Positions 53,650-64,000 of a stretch of 64,000 bases of DNA are shown piece by piece (position 1 is the first letter of the stretch; the number at the start of each line of letters is the position of its first letter). The notes below the pieces were generated by a model that worked only from the letters and a program-made list of their open reading frames with translations, had not been told where the DNA came from and made no database searches. Source of the stretch: Isoetes taiwanensis (lineage: Eukaryota > Streptophyta > Lycopodiopsida > Isoetales > Isoetaceae); contig JAJEKV010000058.1 of the NCBI GenBank assembly GCA_021234155.1, positions 6,336,600-6,400,599 on the forward strand. The letters run 5' to 3'. The translations under genes were made by a program, and so were the position numbers.

Positions 53650-53737
53650 TAAGGAAGTAGGACCCCTCTTTTTATGAGGGGGGTCTTACTTCCCTTATAA
53701 ACAGAGGAGTCCTACATCCTGAGGGAGGGATGTGGGA
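53650..53737 (+). other. Structured 3' end of G internal region
   Basis: GTAGGACCCCTC...GAGGGGGGTCTTAC hairpin, then AGTCCTACATCCTGAGGGA and GGGATGTGGGA abutting GAA. Homologous in layout to A1, B1 and B2 ends. Confidence 0.75.
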
Positions 53738-53863
53738 GAAGAAGAAGAAGAAGAAGAAGAAGAAGAAGAAGAAGAAGAAGAAGAAGAAGAAGAAGAAGAA
53801 GAAGAAGAAGAAGAAGAAGAAGAAGAAGAAGAAGAAGAAGAAGAAGAAGAAGAAGAAGAAGAA
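53738..53863 (+). repeat. (GAA)n tract G internal/G right unit, 42 units
   Basis: Pure GAA. Confidence 0.95.
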
Positions 53864-56395
53864 ATAATGAGTTTGTGCAAGCTTGATTCTTCTTCAGTTT
53901 TATAATCTCTTGATGAAATCATATTAAGTTGAACCTTTATTTGAGACTTGAATACAGATTTCCATGGTGTGGTAACATGACAATGGACACCATGGCTTAA
54001 AATTTATAATATAAAATATTAGAATGAGGCTTGTTGGTGGCATAGTACACAATATTTATGTGGCCTATGTTTATTTGGTTGGCCAAGACCTTATGATATT
54101 TGCCCATTGGTATTTTGTGGTATCATAAATGGCTTATGAAGATATAGCATTTAAGATGCGTAAGGCATTAAATATGGCTCTTAATGGTATGCTTGCCTTG
54201 CCTACGTGTGGAATAGATGTTTGCAAGGGACATGCCATAATTTATCATTTTAGAATATCTTAACAACTAGGATATATTTTATCATTGTGGAAAAGCATGT
54301 GGCATGTTCGAAAAGGCTTTGTTTGCTTGCCGGATTTGGCCGATGGAGGATATACAAAAGTTTTTCTGTGTTGTACTTGGTGAAAGTTGGGCCCTTCTTA
54401 TAGTCTTGGCATAGATTTCATGCATGCGGTGGCCTTGCTTTTGGGAACTTGCCCTAAACCTATTTTTGCTTTGACAAAAATCTTGAGTTGTTATCTGTTA
54501 CGAAAATGGAAGGTAAGTAGCCGATTTGGCTGCGGGATTGCCATAGCCATATGCTAAAAGCCATTTCGATCTCTACTGGTTGATAAGGTGATCCCGTGAT
54601 CTTGACAAACTATTGCCGTAAATGGAAGAAACAAGCCGATTTGATCTAATAAAAGGTTTGGCTTGAATGAAAGCATTAGTGCTCTGTTTCTGATATATAG
54701 AGCTAACAATATTCATGATAATCTATCTGTGGTAGGCTCAAAACAGGTAGCCGTTTTTCCTGGTTTAGCAGACGTGATACACAGATTTATAAGTGGAGCT
54801 TGGCGATACCACTAGAAAAGGGGCCCGAACACATTCGTGTTCCTTTTATTATTACACGGATCATCCGTTCAAAAGAAAAAGCAAACATGTCTTTGCCTTT
54901 ATTTTAATGTTGTAGTGTCAGTGTTAGATAATGCTATATAGCGGACAAGATGCTCTTAGATGGTGGAAAATAGTATGCATATTAAATTCATGTGCCACTC
55001 TAAAGTTACGGTTTAGTTGTTTTTTGCGCCTTTCTTTGTTTGTGTTGCTACATGATTGTGGCGCTTGTTTTCTTATTTGGTGTTTGCCTTTGCATATGAT
55101 GCTAGGTCCGCGTTGTGGAGTGCTTAGAAATGCTCCAGGTTGCTAAGGCCGTTAAATGTTTTGTAGTATTGTTGTGCCCGGGCTTGCATTGTACCGTGAT
55201 GTGCTTCTTTAGTCCGATAGTGATGCACCGGTCCGCTTTGCTTATATAGAGGTCTACAAAGTAAGTCGAAGACTATAATGGTTATATGACGCTTGTATGA
55301 TGATCCGTGCCACCTTGTTGAAAAGGAATAAGGCATAATATTCATGAATGTTATCTCAAATACGCAGGTTAATCTTGACAGCCAGCCAAAGGCAAGAAGC
55401 TTGCTATGTAGTGAGACTTTGGAAGAGTCGATATATGTTGTCTTTTCCGTAACTCGATTGCTAGTAGGCTTTTAAGCGTATAATACCCTATTGGTATTGG
55501 CCACCAACTAGTTAATGAGTTTTGTCAGCTTGTATTAACCTACTGAAATCATGAGACATATTGGGTTAATATACTTTAACAATGCTGAAAATAATAGGTG
55601 AAGGGCGATAAGCCAGAGTGTTCTATAGCTTACCTGACGCCCCTTGTGTAGTTACCATTATTATGCTAACTTATGCATTGTTTGGGTGCGAGTAACCGTA
55701 ACTCTCCTCGAGTTATTTTTCTGATGCTTGGTGTTACAATCAAGGGACCATAAGAAGAACATGGTCCGATGCAATGCTTGTACCAATACTTGGTGAGATC
55801 TTTCCTCTTTAAATGGAAGTACAATCAAGTGGTGACAAGTTAGACAAGTATATGACCGGTCTGGTTCTATTTAAGTTGGTACAGATTACAGAATAGTGTA
55901 TCTTGCTCACAAATGGTTGTGCTTGTGAATTGGAAAATTCTAAATACTGAAAATTGAATAGATCTTCATTGATCCAAATCCGCTTCAAAAATATGAATGA
56001 TGATAGCTTATATAAAAACTTGAATATTAATTGAATTACTTTTTAAGGATCCAGATACGTATATGTTAATGATATTTCAGGTTGTATTTTCCAAAAAAAC
56101 AAGATTTACCAAGCTTATGTCTACAGTTTAAAACTTGAATGAAACAATTATGATTAAATGAAAAAGTTACATGATATATTTAATACTGTGATATCTAAAG
56201 ATGAAATCTATTACTTGTACTATATTCTTATATGATTTTTCCAAAACGTTAAAGATTAAAATGGGAGTAGGAGTACCTGATGTGGCCTGGCTTCAAAACC
56301 CAGGGTAGGTATTGGGAAATATGTGCTCACTTTGAACGAAGTCTTTTAATTGTTTTTAAACTTTAATTGTACATAGTCTTTGTGAGAACATCATC
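53864..56395 (+). repeat. G right 5' unit
   Basis: Same as the left unit. The section 54,560-55,720 carries many CAG/CTG-site indels (GCTGCC as TCTTTGCC, CAGTACAG as CGGACA). Confidence 0.8.
55597..55712 (+). promoter_or_regulatory. Pseudoknot RNA, copy G2 (acceptor region damaged)
   Basis: 5' half as G1; GGTGCAGGTAACC reads GGTGCGAGTAACC here, again at a CAG. Confidence 0.6.
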
Positions 56396-56482
56396 GAAGA
56401 AGAAGAAGAAGAAGAAGAAGAAGAAGAAGAAGAAGAAGAAGAAGAAGAAGAAGAAGAAGAAGAAGAAGAAGAAGAAGAAGAA
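56396..56482 (+). repeat. (GAA)n tract G/H, 29 units
   Basis: Pure GAA, then TATTTTTCTTC of unit H. Confidence 0.95.
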
Positions 56483-57562
56483 TATTTTTCTTCATATTTT
56501 CATAGGCAACAAGAAAACGAGGAAGTTGTACGCATAATGCTGCTCATACAATAATGATCGGGGCAATTTGGGCTGATAAGGTATGTCTTCGACATTACTA
56601 TTTGCAATTTGAATAACAATAGCCATTTTGAATTTATTGATGACATTGTCAATTTAAAGAAAGAATCTATGTGGCTAGTTCTTGGTTTGGCTTCTACTAA
56701 GAAATTAGAACATGGGACATGGTAATTGGACTTGAAAATGGTACATTGCCTTTGTGTAGATGATGTGTGTAATCACTATGCCTACATTTGTGCTGAAATT
56801 GTTTAGGGGATGTTGGGCATGACTAAAAAGTACAAGGGGTACATCCCATTGTGTACAAAGTGAGCTTCTATTTCTCACATACATGATCCTTTGACATAAG
56901 ACTATCTTTTGACATATGGCTTACTAAATATGTAATGGGAAGAAATATATGCTAAGGCAATGGTAAAGGATGGAATATATTTGCTAGCTCTATGGAGAAA
57001 GAGTGGCTAAAGCAAATACACTAGGGAGACTCAATGATAATTAATTCGTGGGCCTTGTATAATGTATAAATATAGGTCTATAGTAGACCTTGACCTAGGG
57101 AAATCTAGTGGGAAACCTATTACCTTTCTTTACATATATGTCCACGTTAATGGTACATATAGAAATTTATGAAATGATAGTTGGTAGCATCGAAATTGGT
57201 GTTGTGGCTTTTACTTAATATTCTATGAAAATTGATGTGTACGAAATATCCTATGGTAAGTCTATAAAGGGAAAAGTGTATACCTTAGGGGTAATTCTTA
57301 TTTGGTCATGAAATATATTCAAGTTTATTTGACCTCTTATTTGAGAATATCGAGGTATAGTGATGCGGAGAGCCTAAAAGGGCATGCCGATTTCATTTAA
57401 TGCATTTACAAAATGTTGAAACATGTGATAGAAAAGTGGACGATGCATTTAGGTTTAAAGCTTACTCTGATATTTCCTCCTAAGCGGATGCTACTCTGGA
57501 AAGTATTTTGCCGCTCTGTTCTTGGAAGCATCTCCGCTGCTCTGTTTGATTGATAGCCCAAA

Positions 57563-57697
57563 ATGCCGAAAAGGGTTTACATTCACGGTAGAATGGCTGC
57601 ATAGGCTGGGAGCTAACCGCTCAAGAAAGTTTCAAGGAACGATGGAGGATTGCAAACGATTCAAAAGCCAGACGCTATTAGGAGCGACCAAATCCAG
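57563..57697 (+). pseudogene. Exon 1 relic in unit H
   Basis: MPKRVYIHGRMAA then TAG; ends CCAG|GTTTTT. Start and donor positions match the other exon 1 copies; the middle is broken. Confidence 0.55.
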
Positions 57698-58480
57698 GTT
57701 TTTATAACAGATCTGGTTTGTGAAATGTAGTTTTAGTGTATGGATTCATGAAAAAACAGAGCTAAGAATAGTGTGGTTGCTATTCTTGCAGTAATATGCG
57801 ATTTTTTCTTGAAAATAGTAACTAAAAATACTTCTGCTGCATGATACATGTCTTTTGTTTCTGGAAAGTTTTGGATGAGGTTCATGCCGGATATGCATAC
57901 ATCTACATGCTTTTTGTGATACTCCATAGCCGGATTTGCTAATATCTATAAGCTTTTACTGTTTTTGAGTTGTACTTCAATATAAAATGCTAAATGATAT
58001 TTTATGCTGGACTATACATCACAGACTTTAAATGTTTAGGATTCGTCCCCTTTGCATGGCTGGGGATGCTGGTGTAGCAGGCTGCCATGTGCTCTTTATC
58101 ATGTAGATAGGGGAACATAGTCTTCCGTGAAGCTAATGCCGGGTAATACTTAGAGCCCCGCCGTTAAAACTTAAAATACTAAATGCGTAGTATCATAATT
58201 CTGATGAACTGCCAAGTAATAATACTGCTGGTGACAGAATGAAATATTTATGGGGTTCATTGTGATAATCTCTTATAAGAAGTTATTGGATCTACTTAAA
58301 TGAAAGATGGTGTCTTATTCCACATACCATAAATAGGGTATGGTCGCTTAGGTCCGAGATATTGCCGATGTAAGCAAAGAATAATATTGTGTAAATAGGA
58401 AGTAAACACTACTTTCTTCTTATTATAAGTTTATGAGCTCTTTCTTGCTTATTCTAAACTATTCTACTTTGGAAAGAATA

Positions 58481-58600
58481 GGTGAAGGGCGAAGAGCCAT
58501 AGTGTCTCATTGCTTACCCCGACGCCTTTCCTTATTACCATTTTTATGCTAATATTGGTCCTGCTTTTGGTGCGTGTAACCGGTGACTCTATCTCCCCGC
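58481..58600 (+). promoter_or_regulatory. Pseudoknot RNA, copy H (degenerate)
   Basis: GGTGAAGGGCGAAGAGCC and GCTTACC kept, ATGCTAAT kept; pseudoknot arms ATAGTGTC and GTGACTCTAT pair only partly, and the acceptor CAG reads GCGTG. Confidence 0.55.
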
Positions 58601-59369
58601 CTTTTTCAAAGTTACAAGGTTGCAGCATGAAGGCAACTAAAAATGAAGATATTACATGGGAATCAAGCTCAACTAACTCTGATTTCCAGCAAAATGTGGT
58701 GAGATCTACCTAGTTTCTGATATGTACAAGAACATAGTCAGAGAAAAACATGTAACGCAAGTATAGAGCTTGGAAAATAGCTAACTTTATTACTGGACAA
58801 GTACATGCTGTTTTGATTAATTCTGAATTTCTACTATGGTCATATAATGCTCATATAATTGCACTCTGAATTTCTATCCTTATAAGAATATTATACAAGG
58901 TTATGCATTTACAGATACATTTTGAGCTGTTATATATAGATATGTTTACATCTTGAACTTGGATATGATTTACAATATAATACTTGATTTGATAAGAATG
59001 AAATTACTCGATATTGGAATTCTGAATACTATTTTTTGAAATTCTGAAAATTACATGAGATAAAGATATAAGATGCATTTATTTGGAAATTATGTGGCCT
59101 CATGTTTAACTTTAAAACCAGTATTTTCTGAAATTCTGAATTCTGTGTTCAAAAATGATGGTCTGATTTTATGCATCATGTTTAAAGGCAAAAGCTATAC
59201 TAATTATATTACCCTGCTAGACATATTCATATCTCCAACCATGTAAAGGTTACCTTTCAGCTGTGGCTTGGGTTTTACCCTTGATGGATATGAATGGGAA
59301 AATTTACATCTTGAATGGAGCTATAAGTTTGTATTTATGCAATTGTAGTGTAAGTCTAGATGTAAATGT

Positions 59370-59548
59370 GAAGAAGAAGAAGAAGAAGAAGAAGAAGAAG
59401 AAGAAGAAGAAGAAGAAGAAGAAGAAGAAGAAGAAGAAGAAGAAGAAGAAGAAGAAGAAGAAGAAGAAGAAGAAGAAGAAGAAGAAGAAGAAGAAGAAGA
59501 AGAAGAAGAAGAAGAAGAAGAAGAAGAAGAAGAAGAAGAAGAAGAGGA
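59370..59548 (+). repeat. (GAA)n tract, about 58 units; right edge of the array
   Basis: Longest tract of the window; ends GAAGAGGAG before AAATTGAAGAC. Confidence 0.95.
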
Positions 59549-59679
59549 GAAATTGAAGACAAATCGTCCGACTTGGAGGAGTTCAGGGCGCTCATAAATG
59601 GTATGCATGTTTCATTTGTTTTCTTTATCAATTTTTTGTTAATCAATTTTTTGTTATTGGTGTTGCAGATGGTGAATGA
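59549..59679 (+). CDS. Possible 3' end of the acidic-protein gene
   Basis: After the GAA tract one frame reads EIEDKSSDLEEFRALIN up to a donor ATG|GTATGC at 59,600. A 68-base intron ends TTGCAG at 59,668, and the joined frame closes as DGE-stop (TGA 59,677-59,679). The acidic, charged character continues that of 11,310-11,678. The frame is offset from the pure-GAA glutamate frame, which an imprecise insertion junction could explain. The link across 48 kb is inference. Alternatively this is unrelated flank. Confidence 0.35.
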
Positions 59680-60229
59680 AGGGTCTCCAGCTTGCCTCCA
59701 ACGCTTTTTTTTTTAAATTGTTCTTGCCTCCAGCAGACACCCCCTGAAGACACCCCCTGAAGACACCCGAAAAGCATTAGAGGAAATTTGAGATCTCATT
59801 TTATCCCCATAAGAATCCTCCAATGGAATGGCTACTCTAATTAATGCAGCACCAACAACTTCATTGCTGTTGTTTTTCCCCTATAACTTTTGATCTGCTT
59901 GTCAAAATGTTGCGGCGTTTGTTGCATTAGATGCAGAATGAAAAGATCTTTCCAATGATATATGGTTATGATGTATTTCAACCTTAAAAAAATATGATTT
60001 TTTGCTTATTTCTTATATATTTATATCGTAAAAGCTGTATGAATGGGTTATCACTAGATAGATCTTGTGAAGACGAATCCATTGCTATAAAAAGTTTTTG
60101 AATCGGAGTTCCGGATCAAAAGTTATAATGAAAAAATGATACTACAGAAGTTAGTTGCAGCTGCATTAATTACAGGCTGCCACATAATACTGGAATCAGA
60201 TATACTGGAGCTCTTCTCTTATTGGACAG
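59680..60229. other. Intergenic
   Basis: Holds a CACCCCCTGAAGA tandem (about 59,738-59,767) and otherwise no coding frame. Would include the 3' untranslated region of the acidic-protein gene if that reading is right. Confidence 0.5.
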
Positions 60230-60251
60230 TTTTTTTTTTTTTTTTTTTTTT
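60230..60251 (-). repeat. LINE poly-A tail
   Basis: 22 consecutive T on the plus strand, at the expected 3' end of the minus-strand LINE. Confidence 0.85.
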
Positions 60252-60942
60252 GAGAGTAAGAGATGTTTTTTCCATTAATTAATTAAAGCCATACAATTGT
60301 CCTACTAATGGGAGTGTGAACTTCCTCATTAGTTTCAGCCAAAATATACTTAACCTCAAATAGGTATACGAGGTTACAAAAAGTTAACTGCAGTAATAAG
60401 TGTCAAAGAGTTCAGACAATTCAATCACAACAGTGTGAAGTATGCCAAGATGACTGCTTTGCCCCCTTGAGATGGAGCTTTGATTGTGAAGATCCCTGTT
60501 TTCTATGAAAATAACCTGCATCATAATATTACCAACCAAGTGCATAGCAAAAATGTTAAGCAAGAGAAAGACAAATTATTGAGCATAAGCAACTGACAAG
60601 TTCAGATAGTGTGATGAAGTGAGAAGTCATGTAGATGGAGTGGAGGATGAAAGACTAGGCAGAAGAGGAGGCTTGGCTAGTGATCTGGTCGAAAATGGAA
60701 TTATATACCTAATAGAAGCCTTTATCTGTGCCAAACTTGTAGCTATTGAACTCTGATCCATTTTCCATGAGGAGAGAGTGAATATCTTCTTTTCCCATAA
60801 GAAGCAGCAGAGTACCATATAAATCAGCTAGCATTTTATGTGAGTAATACATCTCCCTGTACCTTGCAAGCTGCCTTTCTGTCAACGAGAAATGATACAT
60901 GAAGAGAAAGTTGAATAGACAATACATCTGTATCACCTCCCT

Positions 60943-62220
60943 TCAGTAAATTTTAGCCCATGATCTTTCATTACTGTTGCTTCTGACCTCATATAATTTA
61001 ATGTCATCCCTAGATGCATTTGGCCCTGGAGGCCTTAAGTTTGCAACTCCAGTATTGTTGCAGTATAAGCTGGCTTCATGGTAAGTCAACATGGTGTCGA
61101 ATTTAGTCCCCGCCCCCCTTTGAGGAAATCCAGATATTCTATCAAACAAATCAGAGAAAGGTGCATTAGAATTGACAACTTGAAGATGAGAAACAAAAAT
61201 GTTATAGCCACCAATAAATTTACCAATGTGATCCCAATTTCTGTCATAGGAGTCTGCAAATTTACACTTATGAGCAGTACCATAAGCTTCCAGATCTAGT
61301 TGAAATGACATTTTGATCCAGAAAGTAGAGAATTGTTTATGACGCACAATCCTATTTCTAGATTTCCAGATGGTATTTTTAAAAGCATCATTACTTTGGA
61401 TACAATTTAGCAGATTGTCCTGGAAATTAGCAGAGAAGAAATTGCTAAATTTTGCATAGAACCAATTCCAGAAACTAGAAAGCTTAGGGCACTGAAAGAT
61501 GTGATCCATAGATTCATTTTCCGAGCAATTTGATTGACAAGTAGGCACTATGGTCGTGTTTCTCTTAGAAAGGGAGACAAGATTTGGAAGACTCCTTTGG
61601 GCAATTAGCCAGATAAAGTAGTTGACCTTCTGAGGGCAATATGAATTCCAGGTGTTCTTGAATAACTTTTTGCAGTCATCTTCAGATATTGACCACTTTA
61701 CTCTTGCTTTGACAGGATTGTTCTTGAGATTAAGTCTGGCATAAACTCTGCTAACTTTGTAACTGTTAATCCCATTAATTCTCCAAATGATACCACTGAC
61801 ATGGTCAGCCAGATTGGTACACCTAGCAAGAATATTCTTAAAATGAAAGAAGATAGCTTTATCACTAGAAGTCCCGTGGATAGATCTTCTTAAGTTAGTC
61901 CAAGAGGTGAGATGACCATTTACAAATAAATCCTTGATTTTAGAGATACCAAGGTTGCTCCATTTCTTATAAGTTTTGGGATGCTTCAAGGCCAGAATAT
62001 TATTGTTTGTATCCTTGAATCCAGCAGACCAAAAAAGAGAGGATTGCATATGGAGATCCTGCAGATCTGGCTCATCAAAGCAACTTTGAACCAAATTCTA
62101 GGCCTTGAACATATTATGCATAAGAGGAGAAGTGTTGATGCCAGAGTGTAAAGTGCAAAAAACAGACTCAGGAAGAGAATGCTTAATAGAAGGGTGCCCT
62201 TCAAGATATGAGCAGGAGAT
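60943..62220 (-). pseudogene. LINE ORF2 C-terminal part (zf-RVT region)
   Basis: Same frame as the RT but separated by TAG at 62,221-62,223 and again at 62,098-62,100. Contains SWTNLRRSIHGTSSDK, a KARVKWSIS/CPQKVNYFIWLIAQRSLPN block and a CQSNCSENESMDHIFQC knuckle (C-x3-C...H-x4-C), the standard zinc-binding domain after plant LINE RTs. Ends at TGA 60,943-60,945. Confidence 0.75.
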
Positions 62221-64000
62221 CTAGTACCTTATGAAGATAGAAGCCATAGAATTATTCCCTGATAAAGTTCTCCAAAAGAACTTCCCTGCCAAAGCACAAG
62301 CTTGAAGATACAGATTTTTGCAGCCTAAGCCACCAAGAAGTTTAGGACGAGTGACTGAATCCCAATTAACTGAGTGAGTGCCATTCCAGATAAAATTCCT
62401 AATAATCTTCTCAAGCTCATTGTAAATCAATTTGGGAGCTATTAGAGCCGATGAGAAATAGATGTGAGATGCAGCCAAAACAGAATTTGCAATTAAGCTT
62501 CTTCCAGCTAAAGACAAGGAATTTCTAAAGATATTCAATTTTTTCCTAATTCTCTGCAGAATAGGATCCCATAAACCTTTGATGTTGGAATTTAAGGACA
62601 GAGGCATCCCAAGGAGTTTAGTTGCTTGCATAGTATGCATGACTTTGATACCACAAATGGAATTCTGATCAGTGTCTCCAATAATGATGCTTTTATTGAG
62701 ATTCAGGTATATCCCAGAGGCAGCAGAGAATAAATCAACAATGGTAAGGAATTTTGCAATGTTATCAGAGCTGGAGTCAAGAAATGCATCATCTGCATAT
62801 TGAGAAATAATCAAACTACCTTTGTTGTCTGGAAGATCAAGACCTTTGATGGTTCCACATTCTTGATTAAAATCAATTGCCCTGGTAAGCATCTCAGCAG
62901 CCACTAGGAAAAGGTAAGGAGCTAAGGGGTAGCCTTGTCTAACTCCCCTGGAGAGTTTGAAGAATTTAGATGGAGAACCATTGATGAGAACAGAGGAGTT
63001 AGCCATAGAATTGAGGCCAAAAATTAGAGAGATGATTTTGCTGTTGAAACCAATTTTCTTCAGAGCTAACTCAAGGAAATCCCAATTGACCGAGTCAAAA
63101 GCTCTTTTAAAGTCAAGCTTGAGAAGAACACAACTCTGGGAGGAGACCTTATTCCAATGCAGTCCTTCCATTGCTACAATGTAATTGTCTAGAATGAATC
63201 TATTAGGCAAGAAAGCAGATTGCTTAATGTCAGTATGATTCTGAAGGAAAGTTTTGACTCTATTGGCTATAATCTTGGCACATAGTTTATAGGTAGAGGT
63301 GGTCAGGGGAATAGGCCTCCAATCAGAAAAGGATACAGGCTTGTCTATTTTTGGAATGAGAGTAATAAACCCTGCAGAGATGGAAGAGTGCAGATGATCA
63401 GCTTTCCAGAACCCATGAACCATATTGACAATGTCAACTTTTAGGATATCCCAGAAGTGCATGAAGAACTCTGGGGGCAAACCATCTGGCCCTGGAGATT
63501 TGCCTTTGCTGAAACTACACAGAACATTATGAATTTCATTCTCTGAGGGGAGAGCAGCAACAGACTCCTCCATAACATTTTGACTAGCTGGGATAATTTG
63601 ATCAATCAAGGAGTTGAATTTCATGCTTTTGGAGGTGATATCATGGCTATTGATCTTGTCATTAAAAAGAGAAGCATATTGATCATGAAAGAAATTCTTG
63701 ATCCCAGGAGGGTTATCAATGATAGTGCCATTTTCAGCTTGCACTTGTATAATGGAATTATTGAGAACTCTATTTTTGGCAGCCCTATAGAAAAACTTGG
63801 AGCTACCAAGATCCATTTCCTTGTTGTATTTAATTTTGCATTTAATGGAATAGCTCTTGGCTTCAGCCTCTTCTATGGATTTGATTTGGTTCTCCAAAAT
63901 CTCCTCCCCAATGTGGAGATCAACATTATATGGATCATTCTGCAAACAGGATCTAAGGTCTCTCATTTTAGCAAACAAGCTCTCTTTTTGCCGAGATCTC
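62221..64000 (-). CDS. LINE reverse transcriptase (partial, continues off the window)
   Basis: Open from at least 63,978 down to TAG at 62,221-62,223. In order: linker with SSKFFYRAAKNR, GKSPGPDGLPPEF, FITLIPKIDKP..FSDWRPIPLTTSTYKL, motif A LKLDFKRAFDSVNWDFL, motif B SRGVRQGYPLAPYLFL, motif C SQYADDAFL, then LNKSIII and LLGMPL, and SLAGRSLIANSVL. It makes cDNA of its own transcript by target-primed reverse transcription. Catalytic aspartates are intact. The stop before the zinc domain suggests a dying copy. Confidence 0.85.
   Translation of the reverse strand, partial: RSRQKESLFAKMRDLRSCLQNDPYNVDLHIGEEILENQIKSIEEAEAKSYSIKCKIKYNKEMDLGSSKFFYRAAKNRVLNNSIIQVQAENGTIIDNPPGIKNFFHDQYASLFNDKINSHDITSKSMKFNSLIDQIIPASQNVMEESVAALPSENEIHNVLCSFSKGKSPGPDGLPPEFFMHFWDILKVDIVNMVHGFWKADHLHSSISAGFITLIPKIDKPVSFSDWRPIPLTTSTYKLCAKIIANRVKTFLQNHTDIKQSAFLPNRFILDNYIVAMEGLHWNKVSSQSCVLLKLDFKRAFDSVNWDFLELALKKIGFNSKIISLIFGLNSMANSSVLINGSPSKFFKLSRGVRQGYPLAPYLFLVAAEMLTRAIDFNQECGTIKGLDLPDNKGSLIISQYADDAFLDSSSDNIAKFLTIVDLFSAASGIYLNLNKSIIIGDTDQNSICGIKVMHTMQATKLLGMPLSLNSNIKGLWDPILQRIRKKLNIFRNSLSLAGRSLIANSVLAASHIYFSSALIAPKLIYNELEKIIRNFIWNGTHSVNWDSVTRPKLLGGLGCKNLYLQACALAGKFFWRTLSGNNSMASIFIRY

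Larger units (their letters stand above)
50510..56395 (+). mobile_element. Element G: unit, RT-deleted internal region, unit
   Basis: Left unit 50,510-53,044, internal region only 0.69 kb (53,045-53,737), (GAA)n, right unit 53,864-56,395. The two units are near-identical apart from CAG/CTG-site damage in the right one. Both ends of the internal region (post-GAAGAA hairpin and 3'-end hairpins) are kept while nearly all coding sequence is gone, like a non-autonomous derivative. Confidence 0.75.
56483..59369 (+). mobile_element. Unit H: solo 5' unit, last of the array
   Basis: 2.9 kb between GAA tracts. Has an exon 1 relic, pseudoknot RNA and an intron 2 end similar to F (GTAAGTCTAGATGTAAATGTG before GAA; GTGGCTTGGGTTTTACCC hairpin near 59,262). 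No exon 3 or RT. Confidence 0.7.
60230..64000 (-). mobile_element. LINE (plant non-LTR retrotransposon), 5' end outside the window
   Basis: On the minus strand: linker and RT (64,000-62,224), zinc-knuckle C-terminal region (62,220-60,943), a 3' untranslated region of about 0.7 kb, and a poly-A tail (22 T on plus at 60,230-60,251). The endonuclease domain would lie beyond 64,000. It is independent of the GAA array. A target-site duplication cannot be checked because the 5' end is missing. Confidence 0.85.

Noticed and set aside
11681-59548. Telomeric array (as for endonuclease-deficient Penelope-like elements)
   Set aside because: No TTTAGGG or CCCTAAA runs at any junction; junctions are GAA or GAG.
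11681-59548. CRISPR-like or satellite array
   Set aside because: The repeat units are 2-7 kb retroelement copies with coding exons, and the short repeats are simple triplets without spacers.
59263-59556. Poly-K, poly-E, poly-S and poly-L reading frames over the GAA tracts on both strands
   Set aside because: They are translations of a pure triplet repeat in all frames; no flanking protein sequence supports them except the left-edge glutamate run at 11,595.

Overview
The window looks like nuclear DNA of a seed-free land plant (fern, lycophyte or moss; a fern is my best guess). The reasons are AT-rich sequence with GT-AG introns, a plant-type LINE, a calcium-dependent-type kinase relic, tRNA-derived SINE heads, a relic of a transposon protein family I associate with mosses and other early-diverging plants, and an aegerolysin-like gene. 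Nothing bacterial or organellar is visible. The species is inference.

Layout. 1-11,100 is ordinary decayed plant DNA: tandem duplications, a frameshifted kinase (minus), one exon of an unidentified protein, SINE-type tRNA-like heads, a palindromic hairpin beside a MITE-like element, an aegerolysin-like gene (minus), and a broken transposon protein (plus). At 11,310 a gene for an acidic protein starts and runs into a glutamate-coding GAG tract.

11,681-59,548 is the remarkable part: about 48 kb of head-to-tail, plus-strand retroelements separated by (GAA)n or (GAG)n tracts. Each complete element reads: 5' unit of 2.4-3.1 kb (exon 1 starting MPKGVY, intron 1, a conserved pseudoknot RNA across the 3' splice site, exon 2, start of intron 2), then an internal GAAGAA, then exon 3, intron 3 and a reverse transcriptase exon, then a structured 3' end that abuts the next GAA tract. 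The RT has Penelope-like features (KGLNFIP box, GIPMG, YIDD/YMDD, FLDVTI) and no visible endonuclease. The 5' unit recurs alone between GAA tracts (C, D, E, H) and also closes every run of longer copies (A, B, G). It therefore behaves like the pseudo-LTR of Penelope-like elements, with GAA at each boundary. Complete architecture is seen in A1, B1 and B2; G1 has lost its RT; F is a chimera.

59,549-59,679 looks like the downstream end of the acidic-protein gene, so the array appears to sit inside its glutamate tract. A LINE on the minus strand (poly-A at 60,230) fills 60,230 to the end and leaves the window.

Caution on sequence quality: differences between near-identical copies pile up at CAG/CTG sites as small indels. 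This looks like base-calling error at CHG-methylated cytosines, so several frameshifts may be artefacts.
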